This document shows, piece after piece, positions 16,828 through 25,370 of a DNA stretch of 64,000 bases. Position numbers and translations under genes: made by a program. The notes beneath the pieces were generated by a model, which saw only the letters and a program-made list of their open reading frames with translations, was not told the origin of the DNA and ran no database searches. The DNA comes from Streptosporangiales bacterium (GTDB taxonomy: Bacteria > Actinomycetota > Actinomycetes > Streptosporangiales > WHST01): contig WHTA01000024.1 in NCBI GenBank assembly GCA_009379825.1, positions 1 to 64,000 of the forward strand, in the 5' to 3' direction. Position 1 is the stretch's first letter. The number at the start of each line of letters is the position of its first letter.

Positions 16828-17711
16828 TCGCGGCTGTCCTCCTGCGGTAGGTAACCGCCACGATCGAGGAATTCGAGGAACGCGTCAACGGCCGTCGCCG
16901 CGTCGGTCGGCCCGACGACGGTCGGCGGCTCGTGCGTGGCGAGCGCACCGGTGAGGTGCAGCACCCGGGCGCGCGGCGAGTCGCCCGCCGGCGGTCGCGC
17001 CACCTGCGTGCGCGGCCGCAGCGGGCGCGGCCGGCCGAGCCGCAGCCTCTCGTCTGGGGCCTCGCCGGAGGTTGCGCGGTACACCGGCACGGTCGCGTCC
17101 GCGGCGGCCAAGATGGCCGCCAGCGATGCGCGTCGCAGGCGTTCGCCGCCCTCGACGGAACACACCGCAGGGCGGGGAATCCGCACGATCTCACGACGCC
17201 CGCCGTCGAGCCTGCGCTCGCCCTGCAACCGGTCACCGTCGACCGCCAGCCGCACGAGTCCGAGCGCCTGCGCAGCGTCCAGCTCGTGCGCCAGGAACGC
17301 GGGCAGCGCACCGGTGCCGCGATCATCGGAACGGTCGCCGCACACCACCAACGCCGGCTGACCGACCGTGCCCACGCCGGCGACGATCGCCTGCGCGAGC
17401 GCACGCTCGTCGCCGGCGATGTCGCGTACGTAGCTGCCAGAGGTCTCCACCCGCAGGACCTCGGCGCCGACGGCCGCGGCCTGCCGCAGTGTGTCTTCCG
17501 CCGCGGGCGTGCCGGCAGCGACCGCGAGCACCCGGCCGGACCACGCCGCAGCGATCCGCAGCGCGTGCTCGAGCGCGCCCCAGTCCGCGGCCGACGCGGT
17601 GGCAGTGCGCGGCGCACGCGTCACCGCCGCCGTCAGCGGATCCACCTCGGGACGCTGGTCGGCGTGCCGCAGGCACGCCACCACGAGCGGCGTCAGCGGA
17701 GCATCAGCCAC
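16824..17711 (-). CDS. Electron transfer flavoprotein beta subunit (mycofactocin-associated type)
   Basis: About 295 residues of the ETF beta (FixA) family. Visible features are LTPLVVACLRHADQRPEVDP at the start, WGALEHALRIAAAW near residue 50, VVCGDRSDDRGTGALPAFLA near residue 125, which is the adenine-nucleotide loop region, and RREIVRIPRPAVCSVEGGE near residue 170. With EtfA it would bind FAD and carry single electrons. GTG 17711 overlaps the ferredoxin stop by 8 bases; longer versions of the frame read off-family. It is separated from etfA by fixX and fixC, all in one coupled string. The 30-40 extra residues over a standard beta subunit fall in the proline/arginine-rich stretch near residue 230. 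Confidence 0.85.
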   Translation of the reverse strand: MADAPLTPLVVACLRHADQRPEVDPLTAAVTRAPRTATASAADWGALEHALRIAAAWSGRVLAVAAGTPAAEDTLRQAAAVGAEVLRVETSGSYVRDIAGDERALAQAIVAGVGTVGQPALVVCGDRSDDRGTGALPAFLAHELDAAQALGLVRLAVDGDRLQGERRLDGGRREIVRIPRPAVCSVEGGERLRRASLAAILAAADATVPVYRATSGEAPDERLRLGRPRPLRPRTQVARPPAGDSPRARVLHLTGALATHEPPTVVGPTDAATAVDAFLEFLDRGGYLPQEDSRE

Positions 17712-18000
17712 GTCGGAACACCACGCCCTGGCCACCGTCGGGATACGTCCACGTGATCGCCCCCTCGCTGTTGCACACCTGGTAGCAGGTCCCGCACTCG
17801 AAGCACTCCTCGTAGTTGAACAGGATGCCACCGTCGGCCGTGGGTGCGAACAGGTTCGCGGGACACGCCACCACGCAGTCCTTCGTGGTGCACGACCGGC
17901 AGATGTCGGAGTCGACGGTGATGTGGGCGCGCTCGCCGACCCGGAACTCCACCGTCGCCATCCGGTCCTCGAACGACAGCTGCGACCAGCGCTCGTTCAT
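17704..18000 (-). CDS. FixX-like ferredoxin
   Basis: A 98-residue iron-sulfur protein with CRSCTTKDCVVACP near residue 34 and CFECGTCYQVC near residue 66, the FixX arrangement. FixX corresponds to the C-terminal iron-sulfur domain of eukaryotic ETF:ubiquinone oxidoreductase and works with FixC. ATG 18000 overlaps the FixC stop (ATGA), and the stop region overlaps etfB by 8 bases. It probably relays electrons from the ETF flavin to FixC and the quinone pool. Confidence 0.9.
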   Translation of the reverse strand: MNERWSQLSFEDRMATVEFRVGERAHITVDSDICRSCTTKDCVVACPANLFAPTADGGILFNYEECFECGTCYQVCNSEGAITWTYPDGGQGVVFRRG

Positions 18001-19304
18001 CGGAACACCCTCGCCGCGCGCAGCGCGTCCGCGGCCAGCTCGCGCATGGTGACACCGTGCTTCTTCGCCGCCCGGCGCAACAGCCTGAGCATCCCCGGCT
18101 TCGGGGTCGGGTTCGTCACGGTGAACATCCCCTCCACCAGGTCGCCGACGAGTCCCGGATAGCGCTGCTGCATCCGCCGCGACAACACGAGGCGCGGCGC
18201 ACCGCGCAGCCGCTTGTGATCGACCAGCACGAAGGTGCCCTTCAGCTGCCTGGTGTACGCGGACAACGCACGGCTCGACACGTCGCCGGACGCCACGGCC
18301 TGCGCGGCGGTACGCCCGGCGGCGAGCCCGGAGCCGATCGCGAAGTTCACGCCCTCCAGCCACAGCCCGGCGGCGAGCGTCATGCCCGCGGCGTCGCCGG
18401 CCACAAGCAGACCGTCGTGCTGCAACCGCGGCATCGCGTCGTAGCCGCCCTCGGGGATCAGGTGCGCGCTGTACTCCTTGACCGTCGCGCCCCGCAGGTA
18501 CGGCGCAACGGACGGGTGCGCCTTGAGGTCGGCGAGGATCGCCTCCGGCCGGGTGCGCGCCTGCACCAGGCCGTCGAGCGAGAGCACGAGGCCGATGCTC
18601 ACCGTGTCGCTGTTGGTGTAGAGGAAACCGCCGCCTGGCACGCCGTTGGTGCACCCGAGCATCTCGATGTCCAGCCCCTCGTGCCGCTGCAGCCCGAACC
18701 GCTCGTCGATGCGTTCAGGCGGCAGCCCGAGCACCTCCTTGACGCCGAGGGTGTGCGTGGACGAGTCGGCCGGCGGCAACAGCCCGGCCTCCTTGGCGAG
18801 GAACGAGTTCACGCCGTCGCAGGCGATCACCACCCTCGCCCTGAGGTCGCCGTCCGGGCGGTCGGTCCGCACACCGACCACGCGCCCCGTCTCGTCGCGC
18901 AGCAGGCCGGTGGCCACCGTCGAGGTGACCAGCCGGGCACCCGCCTCGACGGCCTTCTCCGCGAGCCAGGCGTCGAAGTTCGCGCGGTACGTGGTCATGC
19001 CGTTGTACGGCGCAGCGCCCCACGCCTCGCTGCGGAAGTCCACGGCCATCGACTGCGTGGGCGTGAGCACCATGGTGGAGCGGCGCACGACCCAGCGCTC
19101 CACCGGCGCTTCCTCCCACCACCGCGGGATCACGTCGTCGAGCACCCGGGCGTACACCACGCCGCCGTAGACGTTCTTCGACCCGGGGAACGGCCCGCGT
19201 TCCAGCAACACGACGCTGCGCCCGGCGCGGGCCAGTTGCAGTGCTGCCGCCGAACCGGCGGGGCCGGCGCCGACGACGACGGCATCGACCGTTTCGTCAA
19301 CCAT
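17997..19304 (-). CDS. FixC-like ETF:quinone oxidoreductase flavoprotein
   Basis: A 435-residue FAD protein. It has VVVGAGPAGSAAALQLARAG at residue 9 (GxGxxG), FPGSKNVYGGVVYARVL near residue 40, which is typical of the FixC/ETF-QO family, and a second FAD-contact motif LLVAGDAAGMTLAAGLWLEG near residue 316. The length fits FixC, whose iron-sulfur domain is the separate FixX encoded next. Family members take electrons from reduced ETF and pass them to a membrane quinone. It overlaps etfA by 8 bases. Inference: it connects mycofactocin-dependent oxidations to respiration in place of the GMC-type MftG, which is not present in this window. Confidence 0.88.
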   Translation of the reverse strand: MVDETVDAVVVGAGPAGSAAALQLARAGRSVVLLERGPFPGSKNVYGGVVYARVLDDVIPRWWEEAPVERWVVRRSTMVLTPTQSMAVDFRSEAWGAAPYNGMTTYRANFDAWLAEKAVEAGARLVTSTVATGLLRDETGRVVGVRTDRPDGDLRARVVIACDGVNSFLAKEAGLLPPADSSTHTLGVKEVLGLPPERIDERFGLQRHEGLDIEMLGCTNGVPGGGFLYTNSDTVSIGLVLSLDGLVQARTRPEAILADLKAHPSVAPYLRGATVKEYSAHLIPEGGYDAMPRLQHDGLLVAGDAAGMTLAAGLWLEGVNFAIGSGLAAGRTAAQAVASGDVSSRALSAYTRQLKGTFVLVDHKRLRGAPRLVLSRRMQQRYPGLVGDLVEGMFTVTNPTPKPGMLRLLRRAAKKHGVTMRELAADALRAARVFR

Positions 19305-20304
19305 GCTCCACCTCCGCAGGCACCGCGACGCCGAGCCGGCGGGCCAGCTCCACCAGGAACGCCCTGGCATCGGTGACCAGACCCAGGTCGGCCATCGCGG
19401 TCATCGGACACGAGGGGTCGGTGTTCACGCTCACCACGCGCTGCGGCTCCACGATCCCGCCGACGTGCTGGCTGGCGCCGGAGATGCCCAGCGCCACGTA
19501 CAGGTCAGGGTGCACGGTCACGCCGGTGGTGCCGATCTGCCTGGCGTAGTCCATCCACCCGGCGTCAGTGACCACCCGGGTGGCACCCGCCGACGCGCCG
19601 AGCGCCGCCGCGACCTCGGCAAGCAGCCGGTACGCCGCACGGGCCGCCTCGTCGCTGCTGCCGGCCGCGGTCAGCCCGGCACCCGCGGCGAGCACCCGGG
19701 TCGCGTCACCGAGGTCCATCGTCGCCGGGTCGGGGTCGACCACACGGACGACCTCGACGTCGCCGTCATCCGCCGGCGCCGCCGTGTCGAGCGGCACGGG
19801 TGCGGGCGCGTCGCCGGTCTCCTCCACTGCACGCACGCCAGGTACGAGGGTTGCCACCGCGGCGCCGGCAACCGCTGCCGGCACCTGCCACCGGTCGTCC
19901 AGCCGGGACAGCTGCGCGCGCACCGTATGTGTCGCGGCGTCGTAGTCGACCTGCACGGCGTTGGCGAGCAACGGGCGGTCCAACCACGCCGCCAGCCGCG
20001 GCGCGAGGTCCCTGCCGTCAGGCGACGCGGGGAACACCACCAGCGGCACGTCCCTTACGGCGTCGGCGAGCGACGCGGCCACCGCCCGCACCCGCAGCCC
20101 GGATCCGGTCTCCCGCCACCACACCTGGCGCGCGGTACGCAGTTGCTTGGCCGCGTCCGCGGCGCCGTCGCCGACCACGACGGCGGCACCACCGGCCTCC
20201 GCGACCGCCTCGTCCGCGCCGACCGGAGGTGAACCGTCGCGAGCGTACACGACGGCTACCGCGCCGCCTGGCGCGGTCACCGTCGGCCGGTCGGCAGCTG
20301 TCAC
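19297..20304 (-). CDS. Electron transfer flavoprotein alpha subunit (mycofactocin-associated type)
   Basis: About 335 residues. The C-terminal FAD-binding domain is clear: LYVALGISGASQHVGGI near residue 277, then VVSVNTDPSCPMTAMADLG, matching the alpha-subunit signature that holds the flavin. Before it, TRVLAAGAGLTA near residue 208 aligns with the first loop of that domain, although the usual GGRG sequence has changed. The N-terminal domain (residues 1-190) is more divergent. GTG 20304 overlaps the upstream OYE-type gene (GTGA). It should pair with the beta subunit at 16.8-17.7 kb. Together with fixC and fixX this makes a complete FixABCX-like set. Confidence 0.87.
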   Translation of the reverse strand: MTAADRPTVTAPGGAVAVVYARDGSPPVGADEAVAEAGGAAVVVGDGAADAAKQLRTARQVWWRETGSGLRVRAVAASLADAVRDVPLVVFPASPDGRDLAPRLAAWLDRPLLANAVQVDYDAATHTVRAQLSRLDDRWQVPAAVAGAAVATLVPGVRAVEETGDAPAPVPLDTAAPADDGDVEVVRVVDPDPATMDLGDATRVLAAGAGLTAAGSSDEAARAAYRLLAEVAAALGASAGATRVVTDAGWMDYARQIGTTGVTVHPDLYVALGISGASQHVGGIVEPQRVVSVNTDPSCPMTAMADLGLVTDARAFLVELARRLGVAVPAEVEHG

Positions 20305-22265
20305 AGCCGTACCGCCACCCGTTGACCTTCGACGACGGCCGCGTGCGCGCGCCGCGGCGTCAGGCAGTCGCCGACGCGGTGCACGGGGAAGTCCGCGTCG
20401 CGCATTGCCTGCCACAGCTCGTCCGCCGGCTGCTGGTGCCCGGCGACCACCACCCAGTCGCAGTCGCGTGTGCGGTCGGTGCCCGTCGGGTGGTGCTGCA
20501 GTGTCAGCGTCACACCGCCGTCGGCGTGCGCTGCGACGCCCATCGGCACCAGGTCGGTGGCCTGCCGGATGCCGAGCCGGTGCGCCTTCATGTTCCAGGT
20601 CTCGAGGTCCAAGGTGATGCCGAGGTCCTGGCCGACCACCATGCCGCTGGTGACGACCTCCACCCGGCAGCCGCGGTCGGCGAGCAGCTCGGCCACCGAG
20701 GTCGCCTGGTGGAAGCCGAGCTCGTCGATCACCACGACCGTGCCCTGCGGCGCCTGCCGGCCCTCCAGCACGTCGCGTACGTCCACGACGCGTTCGTTGC
20801 CCTGCGCCCACCACGGTTCGGCGGGACGCGCACCGGTTGCAAGCACCAGTGCATCCGGGCGTTCGGCGCGCAGGAAGTCGGCGTCCACCTCGTGGGTGGT
20901 CTGCACGTCCACACGCACTTCCCGGGCCGCGGCGATCAGGTTGCGCACGATGTCGAGGAACTCGGCGCGGCTCGGCACGCTCGCCGCCACCTGCACCTGC
21001 CCGCCGAGCCGATCGTGCCGTTCGAACAGCGTGACGTGGTGGCCGCGCTCGGCGGCCGTGACCGCTGCCTGCAGGCCGCCAGGGCCGCCGCCGACCACGT
21101 ACACTCGCAGTCCGCGGCGCCGCGGCGCCGGCAGTGGTACGGCTTCCCTTCCGGTACGCGGGTTCTCGATACAGCCGAGCCAGCGGTTCAGCCCCATCCG
21201 GCCTACGCACTCCTGGTTGCACGACAGGCAGGTGCGGATCTGCGTCGCGTGGCCGGACCGTGCCTTCGCGGCGAACTCGGCGTCGGCGATCTGCCCGCGC
21301 ACCACACCGACCAGGTCGCACTCCCCTGCGGCAAGCGCGCGTTCGGCCTGCAACGGGTCCTTGAACCGGCCGACGCCGACGACCGGCAGGTCGACGGCCG
21401 CGCGGATGGCGCTCGGGATGTACATCGCGTACCCCGGCGGCACCTGCATGCTCGCCTCGATCATGTAGAGCGTGGCCGTCGCGACGCCGATCGAGGTGTT
21501 GATGTAGTCGACCGCTCCTGTCGCCTCGACCATCCGCGCGACCTGGACGGCCTCGTCGATCGTGGTGCCGCCGTCGATCAGCTCGTCACCGCACAACCGC
21601 ACGCCGAGCGCGCGGTCGCTGCCGATCGCCTCGCGTACCGCCTCGACGAGCTGCAGCAGCAAGCGCGCGCGGTTCGGCAGCGAACCGCCGTAGTGGTCGG
21701 TGCGCTCGTTGGTCGCAGGCGAGAGGAAACCGCGCACGATGGAGGAATGCGAGCACTGCAGCTCGACGCCGTCGAAACCCCCGGCGATGCAGTGCCCGGC
21801 CACCCGCGCGTAGCCGGCGACGATCTCCGCGATCTCGTGTTCTTCCACGGCCTTCGGCACTTCACGGAACAGCGGGTCGGGCACCGGGCTCGGCGCCCAC
21901 ACCGGCAGCCGGGAGTACATGCTGGACGCCTGGCCGCCGTTGTGGTTGAGCTGCGCGAGGATGGGCACGCCGTGCGCGTGCACGGCGCCGGTGATCCGTC
22001 GGTAGCCGGGCACAACCGCGGGATCGAAGCCGTGGATGAGCTTCTCGTACGGCCAGTCTGTGGGGTGCGTCGAGTGCTCCTCGGTGACGATCAAGCCGGC
22101 ACCGCCGGCGGCGCGCGCGGCGTAGTAGGCCGCGTGCTGCTCGCTCGGTCGCCCCTCCGTCGCGTAGTTCGTCAGGTGCGCGGAGAACACGACCCGGTTC
22201 TGCACCGTCAGCGGACCGATCCGCAGCGGCGAGAACAGATGTCGGTACCTGCCGGTCGCACTCAT
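20301..22265 (-). CDS. Mycofactocin-system FadH/OYE-family flavoprotein oxidoreductase (second copy)
   Basis: A 654-residue enzyme of the 2,4-dienoyl-CoA reductase / trimethylamine dehydrogenase type. An N-terminal FMN TIM barrel (residues about 1-340) contains LFSPLRIGPLTVQNRVV, ILAQLNHNGGQAS and FLSPATNERTDHYGGSLPNR. A 4Fe-4S motif CLSCNQECVGRMGLNRWLGC lies near residue 345. A Rossmann domain follows, with VVGGGPGGLQAAVTAAERG near residue 390. Electrons would move between FMN, the cluster and a FAD/NAD domain. It overlaps both the small monooxygenase-fold gene upstream and etfA downstream by 4 bases. The reaction in mycofactocin systems is not known; a role as an electron entry or exit point to the ETF set is possible. 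Confidence 0.87.
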   Translation of the reverse strand: MSATGRYRHLFSPLRIGPLTVQNRVVFSAHLTNYATEGRPSEQHAAYYAARAAGGAGLIVTEEHSTHPTDWPYEKLIHGFDPAVVPGYRRITGAVHAHGVPILAQLNHNGGQASSMYSRLPVWAPSPVPDPLFREVPKAVEEHEIAEIVAGYARVAGHCIAGGFDGVELQCSHSSIVRGFLSPATNERTDHYGGSLPNRARLLLQLVEAVREAIGSDRALGVRLCGDELIDGGTTIDEAVQVARMVEATGAVDYINTSIGVATATLYMIEASMQVPPGYAMYIPSAIRAAVDLPVVGVGRFKDPLQAERALAAGECDLVGVVRGQIADAEFAAKARSGHATQIRTCLSCNQECVGRMGLNRWLGCIENPRTGREAVPLPAPRRRGLRVYVVGGGPGGLQAAVTAAERGHHVTLFERHDRLGGQVQVAASVPSRAEFLDIVRNLIAAAREVRVDVQTTHEVDADFLRAERPDALVLATGARPAEPWWAQGNERVVDVRDVLEGRQAPQGTVVVIDELGFHQATSVAELLADRGCRVEVVTSGMVVGQDLGITLDLETWNMKAHRLGIRQATDLVPMGVAAHADGGVTLTLQHHPTGTDRTRDCDWVVVAGHQQPADELWQAMRDADFPVHRVGDCLTPRRAHAAVVEGQRVAVRL

Positions 22266-22573
22266 CCGACCACGACGCCCTTGCCTGGGTCGCCGAGCGG
22301 CACCGGCGACATGATCACCACGTCCGCCTGCCGCTCGGTCCTGCCGTTCAGCCCCGCGTTCAGCTCAACGATGGTGGGACCGTCCAGGTGCGCCTGCAAC
22401 GCGTCGCCTGACGTCCACTGCTCCACCAACACCAGCCGGTCGTCGGCCTCGTGCAACGCGTACAGCTCGCAGCCGTCCTCCTCGTGCACCTTCGGTACGA
22501 CGGCACGGAACACGTCGACGACCGCCTGCCGGTGCTCCGCCTTCGGCCAGATCGTCGCCACTACGGTCGGCAT
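22262..22573 (-). CDS. Antibiotic biosynthesis monooxygenase (ABM) fold protein
   Basis: A 103-residue dimeric alpha+beta-barrel type protein: MPTVVATIWPKAEHRQAVVD forms the first strand and helix, DGCELYALHEADDRLVLVEQW the middle strands, and LQAHLDGPTIVELN the second helix. ABM proteins are small, cofactor-free or heme-binding oxygenases and isomerases. ATG 22573 has GGAGG 8 bases upstream. It sits between the VWA gene and the second OYE enzyme in the mycofactocin operon, with a 4-base overlap to the latter. Its role there is unknown. Confidence 0.75.
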   Translation of the reverse strand: MPTVVATIWPKAEHRQAVVDVFRAVVPKVHEEDGCELYALHEADDRLVLVEQWTSGDALQAHLDGPTIVELNAGLNGRTERQADVVIMSPVPLGDPGKGVVVG

Positions 22574-22591
22574 CTCCGCCACCTCCACTCG

Positions 22592-23473
22592 TCAGTCACC
22601 GAACATCTCGCCCAACGCCGGCGCGACGTCGCGGTGGGTGCGTACCCGGAACACACGGCCGCGGCCGGCAGCCGCCAGCTCCCTGCCGAGCTCGACGTCG
22701 TGCTCCCCCGCGACGTCGAGCAGCACGTCCAACCGCGGCACCCGGCCGGCGAGCGGCCGCGGGTCAGGCCCGGCGTTGTGCACGCAGTCGGACAGCAGCA
22801 CCACCCGTGCGTCCCTCGCCGGTACCCGCGCGAGCTGCCTGGCCGCCGTCTGCAACGGGAACGCGACGTTGGTCAACCCCTTCGCCGGTATCCGCAACAG
22901 TGCGTCGAGCAGAGCGAGCGGCTCGAACCGGTGGCCGAGCTCCAACAGCACGGCGGCGTCGGACCAGAACGCGATCACCGCGACGTCGTCCCTGCGCAGG
23001 TCCGCGCTCAACGCGCCGACCGTCGCCGCGGCCGTACGCACCCGCTCGCCGCGCATCGAGCCGGAGACGTCTACGGCGAGCACCACACTGCGCCTGGTAC
23101 GGCCCCGCTCGCGCACCACGATGTCCTCGTCGTCGGGCACCGGCCGCTTGGTGAGCACCTCGAGCGTACGGTCCAGGTCCACGTCGTCCGACCCACCGCG
23201 GTACCTGACGCTCGCCAGCTCACCGCTGCCGCGGCGCGCGCCCGGATCGCGGCGCGGCCGACGTACGGCGAGACGGGCGGCGATCTGCCGCGCGCGTGCC
23301 CGCACCGCGGGGTCGGGCCCCTGCCCCTCCGCGGGCAACGGGACCAGCTCCGCGCTCTCCTCGGTGAAACCGGCCGCCGTGCCGCCGCCGTCGCGCGGCT
23401 GCCTGGCGGACCGGTCACCTTTGCCGGTCAGCACCAGGCCACCACGGCCGGTCCTGGCCTGCTGGAAGAGCAT
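22592..23473 (-). CDS. VWA-domain protein, CoxE/NorD-like partner of MoxR
   Basis: About 293 residues. The VWA domain begins near residue 135 with VVLAVDVSGSMRGERV, an intact MIDAS (DxSxS), followed by VAVIAFWSDAAVLLELG and VVLLSDCVHNAGPDPRP. Before it, a basic region (VRARARQIAARLAVRRPRRD) is typical of the CoxE/VWA-containing partners of MoxR ATPases. ATG 23473 was chosen because GGAGGAA lies just upstream; the frame stays open to the MoxR stop, but the first residues of that longer form are low in family character. MoxR-VWA pairs insert metals or remodel redox enzymes in other systems (CoxD/CoxE, NorQ/NorD). Its client here is unknown. Confidence 0.78.
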   Translation of the reverse strand: MLFQQARTGRGGLVLTGKGDRSARQPRDGGGTAAGFTEESAELVPLPAEGQGPDPAVRARARQIAARLAVRRPRRDPGARRGSGELASVRYRGGSDDVDLDRTLEVLTKRPVPDDEDIVVRERGRTRRSVVLAVDVSGSMRGERVRTAAATVGALSADLRRDDVAVIAFWSDAAVLLELGHRFEPLALLDALLRIPAKGLTNVAFPLQTAARQLARVPARDARVVLLSDCVHNAGPDPRPLAGRVPRLDVLLDVAGEHDVELGRELAAAGRGRVFRVRTHRDVAPALGEMFGD

Positions 23474-23578
23474 CGGTTCCTCCGTCAGCTGTTTCGGTTT
23501 CCTGCGCAACGGCCGCGCTGCGTGCGCCTGCCGGGGCGGCCCCTGCCGCTGCACCGGCGAATCGGCGGCGACGGCTCT

Positions 23579-24526
23579 TCACCCCGGCGCCGCCATCGCC
23601 GGCCGCAGCACGAACTGGTCCTCCCAGATCTGCCGCAGCACCTGTTCCGGTGTCACCTCCGCCGCCTCGTCCAGGTGGATACGACCGCTCAACGCGACCA
23701 CCATGGCATCGAAGACCAGCTCCGGGTAGCGCTCGTCGTCGCACCCGGCGAGGCCGGCGAGTCCAGCGAGCTGCTGCGCGACGAGCACCAGGTCGATCGC
23801 CCCGCGCACGCTGCTGCCCTGCCGTACGTCCTCGTGGGTACGCGTCGCCCTGGTGACCGCGACCGCGTCGGCCACCAGCCGGTCGCCGAGCGGATGCGGT
23901 CCCGCCCCGCCGTCGACCGCGCGCAGCGTGACGATGCCGCGTTCTGCCTCGTCGTCCTGGTAGTCCACGGACAGCCGGCACAGCCGGTCGTGCACGCTCG
24001 TGGACAGCCGCGTGGTGCCGATGTTGTCGTACGGGTTCATCGACGCGATCACCCGGAACGTCGGCGCCGCAGCGATCGCGCCGACCCGCGGCACCACGAT
24101 CTCTCGGTCGGCCATCGCCGTGAGCAACGTGTTCACGGTGTCTTCCGGCGCACGGTTGAACTCCTCGATGTAGAGGAAGCCGCCCTGCCGCATGGCCGCG
24201 ACCAGTGGCCCCTCGACGAAGTTCTCCGCACTGTAGTCCTCGCGCAGAACCCGCGCGGGGTTGTGGTGGCCGACGAGCTTGGCGGGGGTGAGGTCGGCGT
24301 TGCCCTCCACGAACATCAGTGGGATGCCCCAGTCGGACGTGATCGCCTTGAGCATGGTGGTCTTGCTGGTGCCGGGCGGTCCCTCCAACACGATGTCGCG
24401 CCCGGCCGCAACCGCGGCGAGCACCAGATCCAGCTCACGCCGCCTGCCGACCAACTGCCTGCCCACCCGCTCGCGTACCTCCGCGAGCGAACCTGCCCGC
24501 ACGAGCCCGTCAGCCCCTTCGCGCAT
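23579..24526 (-). CDS. MoxR-family AAA+ ATPase
   Basis: A 315-residue AAA+ protein. Walker A is LEGPPGTSKTT near residue 47, Walker B is GGFLYIEEFNRAPEDTVNTL near residue 112, and sensor-1 lies in FRVIASMNPYDNIGTTRLS. An arginine-finger candidate is in VHDRLCRLSVDY. ATG 24526 follows a perfect GGAGG at 4-5 bases. It is 16 bases from the last of the tandem SDR genes and is followed by the VWA gene after 105 bases. MoxR ATPases act as chaperones maturing metal or cofactor enzymes. In this operon it may mature an OYE, ETF/Fix or SDR component; that is inference. Confidence 0.87.
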   Translation of the reverse strand: MREGADGLVRAGSLAEVRERVGRQLVGRRRELDLVLAAVAAGRDIVLEGPPGTSKTTMLKAITSDWGIPLMFVEGNADLTPAKLVGHHNPARVLREDYSAENFVEGPLVAAMRQGGFLYIEEFNRAPEDTVNTLLTAMADREIVVPRVGAIAAAPTFRVIASMNPYDNIGTTRLSTSVHDRLCRLSVDYQDDEAERGIVTLRAVDGGAGPHPLGDRLVADAVAVTRATRTHEDVRQGSSVRGAIDLVLVAQQLAGLAGLAGCDDERYPELVFDAMVVALSGRIHLDEAAEVTPEQVLRQIWEDQFVLRPAMAAPG

Positions 24527-24542
24527 GGCGCCTCCTACTTGA

Positions 24543-25358
24543 TCACTTCTTGTTCGTGAAGCCGGCGTCGACCGGGACCGTGATGCCGGTGACGTACCTG
24601 GCGTCGTTGGAGACCAGCCAGACGATCGCGTTGGAGATGTCGACCGGCTCCACCATGTCGACCGGCAACGCGTTCGCCATCGCCTTCGACAGCGCAGGGT
24701 CGGACTCGATGAACGCACCGATCGCGTCGTTGAGCACCATCGGCGTACTCACACCGGTCGGGTGCACGGTGTTCACTCTTATGCTGTACTGCGCGAGGTA
24801 GTTCGCGTACGACCGCATGAGTCCCACCACGCCGTGCTTCGCGGCCGTGTAGCCGAGGCCGCCGGGTGTGTTCCCGCCGATGCCGTTGAGTCCCGCGGTC
24901 GAGCTGGTCAGCACGATCGCACCACCGGCACCGCGCTCGATCATCGACGGGACAGCCACCTGCACCGTTTGGTACACGCCGGTGAGGTTGACGTCCACGA
25001 CGTCCTGCCACTCCGCTTCCTGCGGATCGAGCGACAACGGCGCGATGCCCGCGTTGGCCAGCACGATGTCGACCGGACCGAGCTCCGCGACACCGGCGTC
25101 GAACACGGCCTGCAACGCGCCACGGTCGCGTACGTCGGCTTCGCGGGCGACGATCCGCCGGTCCAGTGCCTCGACCTGTTTCGCCGTGTCCGCCAGGTCG
25201 TCCGGCGTGGACATCGGATACGGCACGGTGTCGATCTGCCCGCAAATGTCGACACCGATGATGTCCGCGCCCTCTTCCGCCAGCCGCACCGCATGACTGC
25301 GGCCCTGCCCCCGCGCCGCCCCCGTGATGAAAGCAACCTTGCCGTCAAGCTTGCCCAT
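24543..25358 (-). CDS. Mycofactocin-coupled SDR oxidoreductase (array copy 1)
   Basis: A 271-residue SDR with TGAARGQG at residues 13-20, the mycofactocin-type insertion [20 protein letters not shown] after strand two, LANAGIAP, catalytic serine in LTSSTAG and YTAAK as the YxxxK motif. This group is described as nicotinoprotein dehydrogenases that hold NAD and pass electrons to mycofactocin; many oxidise alcohols, including terpenoid alcohols of the carveol type. It is the fourth and last of a tandem array transcribed from 27.9 kb. An 84-base patch at its 5' end is nearly identical to copy 2 although the rest of the genes differ. The C-terminus ends AGFTNKK. Confidence 0.9.
   Translation of the reverse strand: MGKLDGKVAFITGAARGQGRSHAVRLAEEGADIIGVDICGQIDTVPYPMSTPDDLADTAKQVEALDRRIVAREADVRDRGALQAVFDAGVAELGPVDIVLANAGIAPLSLDPQEAEWQDVVDVNLTGVYQTVQVAVPSMIERGAGGAIVLTSSTAGLNGIGGNTPGGLGYTAAKHGVVGLMRSYANYLAQYSIRVNTVHPTGVSTPMVLNDAIGAFIESDPALSKAMANALPVDMVEPVDISNAIVWLVSNDARYVTGITVPVDAGFTNKK
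25257..25340. repeat. 84-base patch shared with the neighbouring SDR gene (82/84 identical)
   Basis: This segment of SDR copy 1 matches 26100-26183 of SDR copy 2 with only two mismatches, whereas flanking bases diverge on both sides. The segment encodes the Gly-rich NAD motif region. The pattern suggests recent gene conversion or a fresh duplication limited to this region. Confidence 0.85.
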
Positions 25359-25370
25359 GGTGGTGCCTCC

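Noticed and set aside
17997-19304. FixC-like gene as MftG
   Set aside because: MftG is a GMC-family oxidoreductase; this protein has FixC/ETF-QO motifs and a FixX partner.
19800-23729. Very long plus-strand open frame of about 1,300 codons opposite the ETF/OYE/MoxR genes
   Set aside because: It has arginine/proline/alanine-rich low-complexity composition, no domain, and lies antisense to well-supported coupled genes; long antisense frames are normal at this GC content.
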